From NCBI GenBank assembly GCA_046350295.1, contig JAXMAR010000057.1:1-41454 (forward strand): 41,454 nt of DNA. Reading direction: 5' to 3'. Below are positions 8,721-15,332 of the stretch, piece by piece. The DNA comes from JAXMAR01 sp046350295 (lineage in GTDB: Bacteria > Planctomycetota > Planctomycetia > Gemmatales > Gemmataceae). The first letter of the stretch is position 1. Each line of letters starts with the position of its first letter. The notes under the pieces were generated by a model. That model was not told the DNA's origin. It ran no database searches and was given only the letters and a program-made list of their open reading frames with translations. A program made the position numbers and the translations under genes.

Positions 8721-8808
8721 AAGACCTTCCCCCATTCCCGGGCAAGGCGTATTCTTGAGGCGGGCTCGACGACTGGGCCAAACTCGTACCGACCACGGAG
8801 GGTCGTCC

Positions 8809-9630
8809 ATGGCGCGTCTCGCTTCCGTAGGCCCGTATCGCTGCGGTGAAGGGCACGATCTGCTCTGGATCGCGGGGCCCTGCGTCATCGAATCTCATGA
8901 CGCGACGCTCGCCATCGCCGAGCATCTCGCCGCCTTGGCGGCCCGGCTCAAGATCCCGCTCGTCTTCAAGGCCTCCTTCGACAAGGCCAACCGCACCTCA
9001 GTGAAGTCATTTCGCGGCCCCGGACTGGAATCCGGCCTCAAGACGCTGGCCGCGGTCAAGAAGGCCACCGGCTTGCCCGTGACCACGGACATCCACGAGT
9101 GCTGCCAGGTCGACGCCGCAGCCGAAGTCGTCGACCTCCTGCAGATTCCCGCCTTCCTGGCGCGGCAGACCGACCTACTCCTCGCCGCGGGCCGCAGCGG
9201 CCGGGCCGTCAACGTCAAGAAGGGGCAGTTCATGGCCCCGTGGGACATGAAGAACGTCGTCCACAAGCTCACCGAAGTCGGCTGCCGCAACATTTTTCTC
9301 ACGGAGCGCGGCTCGACGTTCGGCTACGGCCAGCTGGTGAACGACATGCGGGCCATCCCCTGGATGCAGGAACTCGGCGTCCCGGTGATCTTCGACGCCA
9401 CCCACAGCGTGCAGAAGCCGGCCGGTCTCGGCGACCGCACGGGAGGGGAGCGGCGTTTCGTGCCGTTTCTGGCGCGGGCGGCGATCGCGTGCGGCTGCGA
9501 CGCCGTCTTCCTCGAGACACATCCGGAGCCGGATCGGGCGCTGAGTGACGGTCCCAACATGGTTCCGCTCGCCGAGTTGCCGGCGTTGATCGAGCGCTGC
9601 CTGCGCTTGCGCGAGGCCATTGGCGGCTGA
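8809..9630 (+). CDS. kdsA: 2-dehydro-3-deoxyphosphooctonate aldolase (KDO-8-phosphate synthase)
   Basis: A 273-residue cytoplasmic enzyme that condenses phosphoenolpyruvate with arabinose 5-phosphate to KDO-8-phosphate, the precursor of the inner-core sugar of LPS. Family signatures run throughout: VFKASFDKANRTS, SFRGPGLE, PAFLARQTDLL, NVKKGQFMAPWDMKN, TERGSTFGYG, FDATHSVQ and ETHPEP. The Cys in AGPCVIES marks the metal-dependent class, as in Aquifex; the E. coli type has Asn there. GGAGGG precedes the ATG at 8809 by about 7 nt. Its presence indicates an LPS-bearing outer membrane. No other kds gene is in the window. Confidence 0.95.
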   Translation: MARLASVGPYRCGEGHDLLWIAGPCVIESHDATLAIAEHLAALAARLKIPLVFKASFDKANRTSVKSFRGPGLESGLKTLAAVKKATGLPVTTDIHECCQVDAAAEVVDLLQIPAFLARQTDLLLAAGRSGRAVNVKKGQFMAPWDMKNVVHKLTEVGCRNIFLTERGSTFGYGQLVNDMRAIPWMQELGVPVIFDATHSVQKPAGLGDRTGGERRFVPFLARAAIACGCDAVFLETHPEPDRALSDGPNMVPLAELPALIERCLRLREAIGG

Positions 9631-9649
9631 GCGCTTTTGCCGACCCGCC

Positions 9650-10051
9650 TCACCAGGCGTCCAACTCACGCTGGAGCCGCGTGATGATTTCCCGCGTCTG
9701 GGCCGCGTGCTCTTGTTCCATGAGCCGGACACGGAAGATGCGAATCAGGTTGCTGGCGATTTTGCGGTCGAGCGTGTCTCCTGATTCCGCGTGCAGGACA
9801 TCTTCGAGGAAGTAAGGATAGAAGACCTCGCAATAGTCGCGCAGGCGCCGGCTGACCTCGCGGAGCGAACGGCTGCCGCCGGCCAGATCGCGCTCACACC
9901 GCTCCAGTTGCGTGACGAATTCGCGGCGCTGCTCGATGCGGCGCGTCAGGGCGTCGGCGGTCCCCTCGACCTCTTCGGGGCGATCCGCGAAGAGGGAGAC
10001 GATGGCGAGGGCGCTGAAGGTGTAGATGACAAGCAGATGCAGGCGCAGCAT
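9650..10051 (-). CDS. Small membrane-anchored helical protein, unknown
   Basis: A 133-residue protein. The first ~20 residues form one hydrophobic helix (LRLHLLVIYTFSALAIVSLFA), either a signal anchor or an uncleaved signal peptide. The remainder is charged, rich in Arg and Glu and predicted largely helical, with coiled-coil-like heptads around 30-70 (EVEGTADALTRRIEQRREF). AGGAGG stands 7 nt before the ATG at 10051. It faces kdsA tail to tail with a 19-bp gap. I do not recognise a family. The 10052-10299 interval between it and the next gene shows no other feature. Confidence 0.65.
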   Translation of the reverse strand: MLRLHLLVIYTFSALAIVSLFADRPEEVEGTADALTRRIEQRREFVTQLERCERDLAGGSRSLREVSRRLRDYCEVFYPYFLEDVLHAESGDTLDRKIASNLIRIFRVRLMEQEHAAQTREIITRLQRELDAW

Positions 10052-10299
10052 GAGCGGCCTCCTGGGAAGTAGAGGAGAGCGATTCGGCGGGAGCGACAAG
10101 GAGAGGTTCGTGCGTTCCGGCACACGAAGGCAGGGAGGGCGCGACGACCGTGAAGCACGTGCCGTGCCAACCGCCGTCATCAGTCGCTAAGTGATTGAGG
10201 CGTCGAGAACTTCTGAAGATGGCGGACGGTCAAGCGAACTTGTAGCTCTGCGTCAATGCCCGTGAAGTGGACAGGGTTTGCTCATCTCGCAGGCAAGTT

Positions 10300-11088
10300 T
10301 CAACGGCGCGGCAGCAAGTGACCGAAGAGGATGAAGGCGAGCAGCATCAGCAAGGCGCCCGAAATCATGCTTGCCACGCCGATAAACCAGCCGGCGGCTG
10401 GATTGTCGAGCGCCACCGCGTTTTTCAGGTTGGCCATCAGCTTCTGTTCGAAGACGGCGCGGAAGGCCGGGTCGCCTTCGAGCCATTCCAGTGCGATATG
10501 CGCCAGGGTCGGAAACGCGTCAAACGTCAGGGTGGCCTGGGGAACATCGGCGCTCGTCGGCTCGTCGCCTTGGCGCGGGTCGGGGGCCCCGACGAACACC
10601 CCTTCGGACGTTTCAGGCGTCAGCCCCTGTCTCGTTCCAAGGCTGAGCGGGTAGAGAAACACCGTTGATCCTTCCGCCCGCGACGACAGGGCAAGCTCCT
10701 CCAGCGTCCGCGCCAGGCCGGCGCGAAAACCCTCCATGTCGACGTTGTACACGCCGCGGCGCCGCATCCGGCTGACAATCAGCGTCCCCGCCAGGACGAC
10801 GACGGCAACGAAGTAGATCAGCCAGAGGACGCGCCATTTGAAAAGAATCTCCTCGAAAGGCGCTTCGCTGTCCCGCTCGATCGGCACGGCGAGAAGTTCG
10901 CGCGCGTAGAGCTCGTTGAGCAGCGCCGGTCCGGTGACGAGAAAAAAGCCGGACAGAGCGAACAAGAGGCCAAGGGCTTCCCAGAAGCCGTGCAACAGGA
11001 CGGGGTGATGGCGGCGGTTGAGCCCGGCAAGGAAGAAAAGATAGAGGGCCAGGGGAAACAGGGAGGCGGCCAGGCAGATCAGCGTCAA
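10300..11088 (-). CDS. Membrane protein of unknown function
   Basis: A 262-residue protein with transmembrane helices at ~2-20 (LTLICLAASLFPLALYLFFLAG), ~35-55 (FWEALGLLFALSGFFLVTG), ~90-108 (LWLIYFVAVVVLAGTLIVS) and a C-terminal one (GVASMISGALLMLLAFILFG). The ~110-residue segment between the third and fourth helices is soluble. The reading frame stays open far upstream, but hydrophobic coding character begins at a TTG at 11088 with GAGGG about 9 nt before it; this is my chosen start. It is divergent from the cyclophilin lipoprotein gene at 11257. No motif points to a function. Confidence 0.65.
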   Translation of the reverse strand: MTLICLAASLFPLALYLFFLAGLNRRHHPVLLHGFWEALGLLFALSGFFLVTGPALLNELYARELLAVPIERDSEAPFEEILFKWRVLWLIYFVAVVVLAGTLIVSRMRRRGVYNVDMEGFRAGLARTLEELALSSRAEGSTVFLYPLSLGTRQGLTPETSEGVFVGAPDPRQGDEPTSADVPQATLTFDAFPTLAHIALEWLEGDPAFRAVFEQKLMANLKNAVALDNPAAGWFIGVASMISGALLMLLAFILFGHLLPRR

Positions 11089-11256
11089 AGGCGGGGCCCT
11101 CGCAGGGCGGCGAAGTTTCCCGCATTCTATCAAGAATCGCGTCGGGCTGTCGCGGTCCAGAGCGCCGACGCCCCTGGGGAACCTGCGTTGACCTTCCGCG
11201 CGGCCTGGACTATTGTCCGCGACCCGACGTCTCGTCTGGCTCACGGAGATCAAGTC

Positions 11257-12141
11257 ATGCGCCGCCTTCGCTTCGCCGCTGTCGCCGTCCTTCTCTTTTC
11301 CTTCGGTGGCTGCAGTCCGAAAACCGATGACGGCGACAAGCCGGACGGCCCTCTGCCCAAGCCGAAGGTCGCAGTCCGGCCCGAAACCAAGGCGGACGAC
11401 AAGCGCGAGTCCAAGTCCGTCGTTGTCGACGGCGCAGACGTGCCTTTCCACAAAGCGGTCCTGCTCGACCCGGTCTCCGATGAAGAGGTTCGGCCTCCCG
11501 ATACGACGGTCGCCGGCAGGAACGTCGCCAAGCTGTTCGAGGCGATCGCCGGAAACGAGAAGGAAAAAGGCCTCTGGGACAAGATCGATTTCCGTACGGG
11601 CGATGGCAAGAAGATTCGTTACCGCGCCAAGGTAAAGACCGATTTCGGCGTCATCGAGATCGACCTGCTCGCCGACGCCGCCCCCAACCATGTCCGCAAC
11701 TTCATCGCCCTGGCCCGCGCCGGCTACTACGACGGCCTTCCCTTCCATCGTTCCCTCAACCAGACCAGCGACGGCAAACCCTGGCACTATCTCGAGGGCG
11801 GCTGTCCCAAGGGGACCGGTGAAGTCGGCTACGGCAGCATCGGCTACTGGCTCAAGCCCGAGTTGAAACCGGGTTTGCGCCACGAGGTGGGAACGGTCGG
11901 CGCCTGGCATTCCGAAGAGCTCGAAACCGCCGCCTGCAAGTTCTACGTCACGCTCAGTCCGACGCCGTGGATGGACGCCGATCCGGAACTGGACCTGGGC
12001 TACACCATCTTCGGAAAAATCGTGGGCGGGCTCGAGGTGGCGCGTACAATAAACAGCCAGCCGGCCCGCGACGGCGCGCCGGGTGAGCCCTTGCGTCCCG
12101 TCGTCATCCGCGAAGTGACGATCGAATCCCGCGTCGAGTAA
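11257..12141 (+). CDS. Cyclophilin-type peptidyl-prolyl isomerase lipoprotein, degenerate active site
   Basis: A 294-residue lipoprotein: a signal peptide ends in the lipobox FGGC (Cys at ~19), followed by a Pro/Lys-rich linker and a cyclophilin domain from ~125 to the end. The domain opens canonically (DFGVIEIDLLADAAPNHVRNFIAL, YYDGLPFHR), so the catalytic Arg is kept. Where active cyclophilins have FMIQGG, this has HYLEGG, and the AGSQFF segment with the catalytic Gln is replaced by AACKFY. Activity may therefore be low or absent and the protein may act as a binding chaperone. GGAG lies 8 nt before the ATG at 11257. A canonical cyclophilin follows directly, separated by a palindromic repeat, so the pair may be an old duplication with divergence. 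Confidence 0.85.
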   Translation: MRRLRFAAVAVLLFSFGGCSPKTDDGDKPDGPLPKPKVAVRPETKADDKRESKSVVVDGADVPFHKAVLLDPVSDEEVRPPDTTVAGRNVAKLFEAIAGNEKEKGLWDKIDFRTGDGKKIRYRAKVKTDFGVIEIDLLADAAPNHVRNFIALARAGYYDGLPFHRSLNQTSDGKPWHYLEGGCPKGTGEVGYGSIGYWLKPELKPGLRHEVGTVGAWHSEELETAACKFYVTLSPTPWMDADPELDLGYTIFGKIVGGLEVARTINSQPARDGAPGEPLRPVVIREVTIESRVE

Positions 12142-12145
12142 AAAC

Positions 12146-12193
12146 GTGGGGCAGGCCGTCTGGCCTGCCGGCAGGCCAGGCGGCCTGCCCCAC
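12146..12193. repeat. 48-bp palindromic repeat (GTGGGGCAGGCC family), copy 1
   Basis: Two 24-base arms beginning GTGGGGCAGGCC and ending GGCCTGCCCCAC pair with one mismatch and no loop. It starts 4 bp after the stop codon of the upstream gene. Related copies lie at 33853-33906 (nearly complete) and 36574-36620 (degenerate). It may terminate transcription or form a REP-like structure. Confidence 0.75.
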
Positions 12194-12214
12194 AACAACA
12201 TTGGAGCCGACACC

Positions 12215-12745
12215 TTGGCCGCCAACCAGAAAGCGAAAGTCGAGGAGGCACAGAAGTCCCTCGACCTTGCGAAGAAGACCTACACCGCCGAACTGGATAC
12301 GACCAAGGGGCCGATCCGGCTCACGTTCTTCCCCGACGTCGCGCCGGGCCACGTCAAGAACTTCCTCGGCCTGGCGAAGATCGGCTTCTACGACGGCGTC
12401 ATCTTCCACCGCGTCATCGACAAGTTCATGATCCAGGGCGGCTGCCCCGAGGGGACGGGAACGGGCGGCCCGGGCTACACGATCAACGCGGAGTTCAACA
12501 AGACGCCGCATGTGCCGGGCGTGCTCTCCATGGCGCGCACCAACGACCCGAACTCGGCCGGCTCGCAGTTCTTCATCTGCCTGGCCAAGAACGACTTCCT
12601 CGACAACAAGTACACGGCGTTCGGCAAGGTCGCCGACGCCGAATCGATGGCGACGGTCGAAGCCATCGGCAAGGTGCAAACGGATAGCTCCGACAAGCCG
12701 CGCGAGAAAGTAGTCATCAAGAAGGTGACGGTGCGCGAGGGTTGA
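12215..12745 (+). CDS. Cyclophilin-type peptidyl-prolyl cis-trans isomerase
   Basis: A 176-residue cytoplasmic enzyme that accelerates cis-trans isomerisation of proline bonds. The cyclophilin core is complete: FYDGVIFHRVI, FMIQGGCPEGTGTGGPGY, SMAR, SAGSQFFI and the closing FGKVADAESM. A helical N-terminal extension of ~25 residues (KVEEAQKSLDLAKKTY) precedes it, with no signal peptide. The start is a TTG at 12215, supported by GGAG 8 nt upstream; an ATG-type start further up would fall inside the palindromic repeat at 12146-12193 and is rejected. It follows the degenerate cyclophilin lipoprotein on the same strand and is followed 5 bp after its stop by heptamer repeats. Confidence 0.9.
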   Translation: MAANQKAKVEEAQKSLDLAKKTYTAELDTTKGPIRLTFFPDVAPGHVKNFLGLAKIGFYDGVIFHRVIDKFMIQGGCPEGTGTGGPGYTINAEFNKTPHVPGVLSMARTNDPNSAGSQFFICLAKNDFLDNKYTAFGKVADAESMATVEAIGKVQTDSSDKPREKVVIKKVTVREG

Positions 12746-12750
12746 GGAAA

Positions 12751-12892
12751 TTGACAATTGACAATTAGCAATTGACAATTGCAAATTGGGGAACCTTGTG
12801 GGGACGCTGTTTGAGCGGTTGGACGGGGCCAAAAAACCAGCGCCCCGGCAACTCCCCCAAATTGGAAATTGCTAATTGTCATTTTGAAATCC
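12751..12892. repeat. AT-rich heptamer repeats (TTGACAA) in inverted arrays
   Basis: The left array (12751-12789) is a run of 7-base units TTGACAA, TTGACAA, TTAGCAA, TTGACAA, TTGCAAA. The right array (12855-12892) is a shorter, partly degenerate inverted copy containing TTGCTAATTGTCA. The two can fold onto each other around a 65-bp GC-rich centre. The strong AT bias contrasts with all surrounding sequence. It begins 5 bp after the cyclophilin stop and ends just before the SRP RNA. Confidence 0.7.
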
Positions 12893-12907
12893 AACGCCCC
12901 CGCCGAA

Positions 12908-13018
12908 GGGGGCTGGGAGGGGACCCACGCAAAGGGAAGTTGCGAACCTGGTCAGGCCGGAAGGTGCAGCCATAAGCAATGCTCCCTTGTGCAGTGGATC
13001 AGCCTCTCCCAGTCACCC
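12908..13018 (+). ncRNA. ffs: Signal recognition particle RNA (small bacterial type, 4.5S)
   Basis: RNA scaffold of the signal recognition particle, which binds Ffh and directs ribosomes making membrane proteins to FtsY. The hallmark domain IV is present: a strand ending CCTGGTCAGGCC, the GGAA tetraloop at 12959-12962, and GGTGCAGCC on the 3' side, matching the conserved asymmetric and symmetric loops. Flanking helices pair in order: GCTGGGAG (12912-12919) with CTCCCAGT near 13006-13013, CCCACGCAA with TTGTGCAGTGG, and GTTGC with GCAAT. The exact ends are estimated from the closing stem. It lies ~80 bp upstream of dnaX, the same neighbourhood as in Bacillus (scr-dnaX-yaaK). No promoter could be assigned with confidence. 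Confidence 0.92.
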
Positions 13019-13095
13019 TGAGGCGGAAGGCGTACAATAAGGCCCATGGCGAAAAGCCGTGGGCCTTTTGCATTGAGACACTCCCAATTCCCATC

Positions 13096-14835
13096 ATGGC
13101 CAAGCGAAAAACCGCACCCGAGGAAACTATCGAGGAGCCGAAGGCCGAGTACCAGGTCCTCGCCCGCCGCTATCGTCCGCAGCAATTCGGCGAGCTGGTC
13201 GGCCAGGAGCCCGTGGCCCAGTCGCTCAAGAACGCGCTGGCCAGCGGCCGCGTCGCGCACGCCTACCTCTTCACCGGGGCGCGCGGCGTCGGCAAGACAA
13301 GCACGGCGCGCATCCTCGCCAAGTGCCTCAACTGCGTCAACGGGCCCACGACCTCCCCTTGCGACAAGTGCGAGATGTGCCAGGCGATCACCTCCGGCGA
13401 CGACGTCGACGTGCTCGAGATCGACGGCGCCAGCAACCGCGGCATCGACCAGGTGCGCGAGCTGCGCGCCAACGTCCAGTACCGTCCGAGCCGGTCGCGC
13501 TACAAGATCTACATCATCGACGAAGTGCACATGCTCACGCGCGAGGCGTTCAACGCCCTCCTCAAGACGCTGGAGGAGCCGCCGCCGCACGTCAAGTTCA
13601 TCTTCGCGACCACCGAAGCCGACAAGATACCGATCACCATCCTGTCACGCTGCCAGCGCTTCGACTTCGCCGGCATCGGCATGGGGCAGCTCATCGAGCG
13701 TCTCAAAGAGATCGTCGCGGGTGAGAAACGCGAAGCGGATGACGAGGCGTTGGCGCTGATCGCCCGCCGCGCCGCCGGCTCCATGCGCGACGGGCAATCA
13801 CTGCTCGATCAACTCCTGGCCTTCGCCCCGGGACGCTTGACCGTCGACGAAGTCAATCGCCTGCTCGGCAGTGCGGGAGAGGAACGTGTCGCCGCCATCG
13901 CTCAGGCGGTCTTGCGCCGAGACGCGCCGCTCGCCCTGTCCCTCGTCAGTGAAGCGATCGACCGCGGCGCCCAGCTCGGCGAGTTGCTCGATCAGCTCAC
14001 CGAGTACTGGCGCGACCTGCTCGTGACCCACGTCGCCGGCCCCGACCGCATCGACGTCTCCCTCACCGGTGAACGCAAGAAGCGCCTCGCCGAGGAGGCG
14101 CGACAGATCCGCCTCGATTCCCTCCTCGCCGGCCTGGAAATGCTTTCGACGGCCCGGCAACGCCTTCGCGGCACAACCCACGGCCGCGTCCTCCTGGAGA
14201 TGGCGCTCGTCCGCCTCGCCCGGCTCGACGATCTCGTGCCGCTCAGTCAGCTCACGGAGGCGCTCACCCAGAACGCGCTGCCGGCTCGGCCGATGCCCGC
14301 GCCCGCCCCGGTTCCAGCCGCTCCCGCCCCGCCGCCCGCTGAAAAAAAAAAGGAGCTAGCCGTGTCCCCTGAGGGGGCGCCGGAGACGCCAACCGATTTC
14401 TCGCACCAGAACGTGGACGCAGTCTGGGAGCAAGTCGTTGTCAAGTCAGGCTTTATACTCCAGACCCAGCTGAAGCGGGTCGTGGCTGTAGCAACTTCTG
14501 GGCCAAACAGTCTAGTAATGCGCTTCCCGTCAGGGTATAATCATCGCGACGAGTATCTTCTCGACCCCGCCCGACTGACTCAAGTGGAGAAGATCCTGGA
14601 ATCGGTGCTCGGCCGCGCCTGCTCCCTGCAGCAGGAGGTGGCCGACAACGGCGTTGCGACCGTGCGGACGGACGCCCCGACGCCGCGGCGTCCCCGAGGC
14701 GACTTCGGCGCCATCCCGCTGGTCGGCAAGGCGATGGAGTTGCTCGAAGCGCGCGTGGTAGCGGAAGATCCGGAGTTCGGCGCTCAGCCGGTCGCCCCCG
14801 AACGGGCGCCCGAGACGGAAAGCGAAGAGGACTGA
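13096..14835 (+). CDS. dnaX: DNA polymerase III subunits tau and gamma
   Basis: The clamp-loader ATPase that opens the sliding clamp; full-length tau (579 residues) also tethers polymerase and helicase. The Walker A loop GARGVGKTS is at 61-69, the zinc site is C80, C89, C92, C95, the Walker B-like DEVH is at 142-145, and the sensor segment LSRCQRFDF follows. Domain III extends to ~385, then a Pro/Ala linker. At E416 the gene contains ten consecutive A (14342-14351). The -1 frame stops after nine codons (TGA at 14370-14372) and the +1 frame at TAG 14357-14359, so slippage would give a gamma-like product of ~420-425 residues. The start at 13096 (MAKRKT) was chosen because the longer open frame begins inside the SRP RNA. 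ybaB follows after 1 bp, as in the dnaX-ybaB-recR arrangement, but recR is absent here. Confidence 0.95.
   Translation: MAKRKTAPEETIEEPKAEYQVLARRYRPQQFGELVGQEPVAQSLKNALASGRVAHAYLFTGARGVGKTSTARILAKCLNCVNGPTTSPCDKCEMCQAITSGDDVDVLEIDGASNRGIDQVRELRANVQYRPSRSRYKIYIIDEVHMLTREAFNALLKTLEEPPPHVKFIFATTEADKIPITILSRCQRFDFAGIGMGQLIERLKEIVAGEKREADDEALALIARRAAGSMRDGQSLLDQLLAFAPGRLTVDEVNRLLGSAGEERVAAIAQAVLRRDAPLALSLVSEAIDRGAQLGELLDQLTEYWRDLLVTHVAGPDRIDVSLTGERKKRLAEEARQIRLDSLLAGLEMLSTARQRLRGTTHGRVLLEMALVRLARLDDLVPLSQLTEALTQNALPARPMPAPAPVPAAPAPPPAEKKKELAVSPEGAPETPTDFSHQNVDAVWEQVVVKSGFILQTQLKRVVAVATSGPNSLVMRFPSGYNHRDEYLLDPARLTQVEKILESVLGRACSLQQEVADNGVATVRTDAPTPRRPRGDFGAIPLVGKAMELLEARVVAEDPEFGAQPVAPERAPETESEED
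14341..14372 (+). promoter_or_regulatory. Predicted slippage/frameshift site producing DnaX gamma
   Basis: GAA followed by AAA AAA AAG gives ten A and contains the heptamer A AAA AAG in the zero frame, the same one used for programmed -1 frameshifting in E. coli dnaX; Thermus dnaX instead uses transcriptional slippage on a run of nine A. Stops lie immediately beyond in both alternative frames (TAG 14357, TGA 14370). A short hairpin CCCC-TGA-GGGG (14366-14376) follows. No Shine-Dalgarno-like stimulator is visible upstream, which favours polymerase slippage over ribosomal frameshifting. Confidence 0.7.
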
Positions 14836-14836
14836 C

Positions 14837-15178
14837 ATGTTCAAGGAAATTGGTCAGATCGCCGGCCTCATGAAGAACCTGCCGAAGATCCGCGAGGAGA
14901 TGGACAAGTTCCAATCCAAGCTGGGTCAGATCATCGCGGAAGGAGACGCGGGCGGCGGCATGGTGAAGGTGAAGGTGAACGGTATGCAGGAGGTCCTGAA
15001 CTGCACCTTGACGGAAGACGCCTACAAGCTCGGCGACCGCGAGCTGCTCGAAGACCTGATCGTCGCCGCCACCAATCAGGCCCTCAAGAAAGTCAAGCAG
15101 CAAGTCGCCGAGGAGACATCCAAGATGGCGAGCGGATTAGGCCTCCCGCCGGGAATGAACCTCCCCGGTATGGGATGA
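14837..15178 (+). CDS. ybaB: YbaB/EbfC family nucleoid-associated protein
   Basis: A 113-residue DNA-binding protein that forms tweezer-like dimers on DNA and is linked to nucleoid organisation and gene regulation. It has the family layout: a helical N-terminus (IAGLMKNLPKIREEMDKFQSKL), the strand block GDAGGGMVKVKVNGMQEVLNC, then LEDLIVAATNQALKKVKQQVAEE and a flexible Gly/Met/Pro tail. Length is normal. Its ATG is 1 bp after the dnaX stop, so the two are translationally coupled. RecR, the usual third member, is not present; a repeat block and rpoN follow instead. Confidence 0.93.
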   Translation: MFKEIGQIAGLMKNLPKIREEMDKFQSKLGQIIAEGDAGGGMVKVKVNGMQEVLNCTLTEDAYKLGDRELLEDLIVAATNQALKKVKQQVAEETSKMASGLGLPPGMNLPGMG

Positions 15179-15180
15179 GA

Positions 15181-15299
15181 TCCGAAAGCGAAATCCGGAT
15201 CCCGGAGGTTTTCTTGTCCGCTCGGGTTTCCGGGTTTCCTGTCTGAATCGGTTTCGGATTTCCTGGGTCGTTTCGGATTTCGTGCTTTTGGATTTGGCA
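15181..15299. repeat. Repeat block with TTTCGGATTTC-type units
   Basis: Between ybaB and rpoN, units such as TCGGGTTTCC, TTTCGGATTTCC, TTTCGGATTTCG and TTTTGGATTTGG recur, preceded by an inverted element (ATCCGAAAGCGAAATCCGGAT, 15180-15200). The block starts within a few bases of the ybaB stop codon. It belongs with the other short-unit arrays in this window but uses a different unit. The rpoN promoter, if separate, must lie within or beside it. Confidence 0.55.
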
Positions 15300-15332
15300 G
15301 ACGGGGCCTCGCCCAACGGAGCGATAGCGATC

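Noticed and set aside
11089..12225. A 641-residue minus-strand protein from 10300 to 12225
   Set aside because: Only the part up to 11088 has membrane-protein coding character; upstream it crosses the cyclophilin gene on the other strand and a palindromic repeat.
12979..13095. An upstream start for dnaX at 12979
   Set aside because: It lies inside the SRP RNA and adds 39 residues not found at the start of the family; the ATG at 13096 gives a normal N-terminus.
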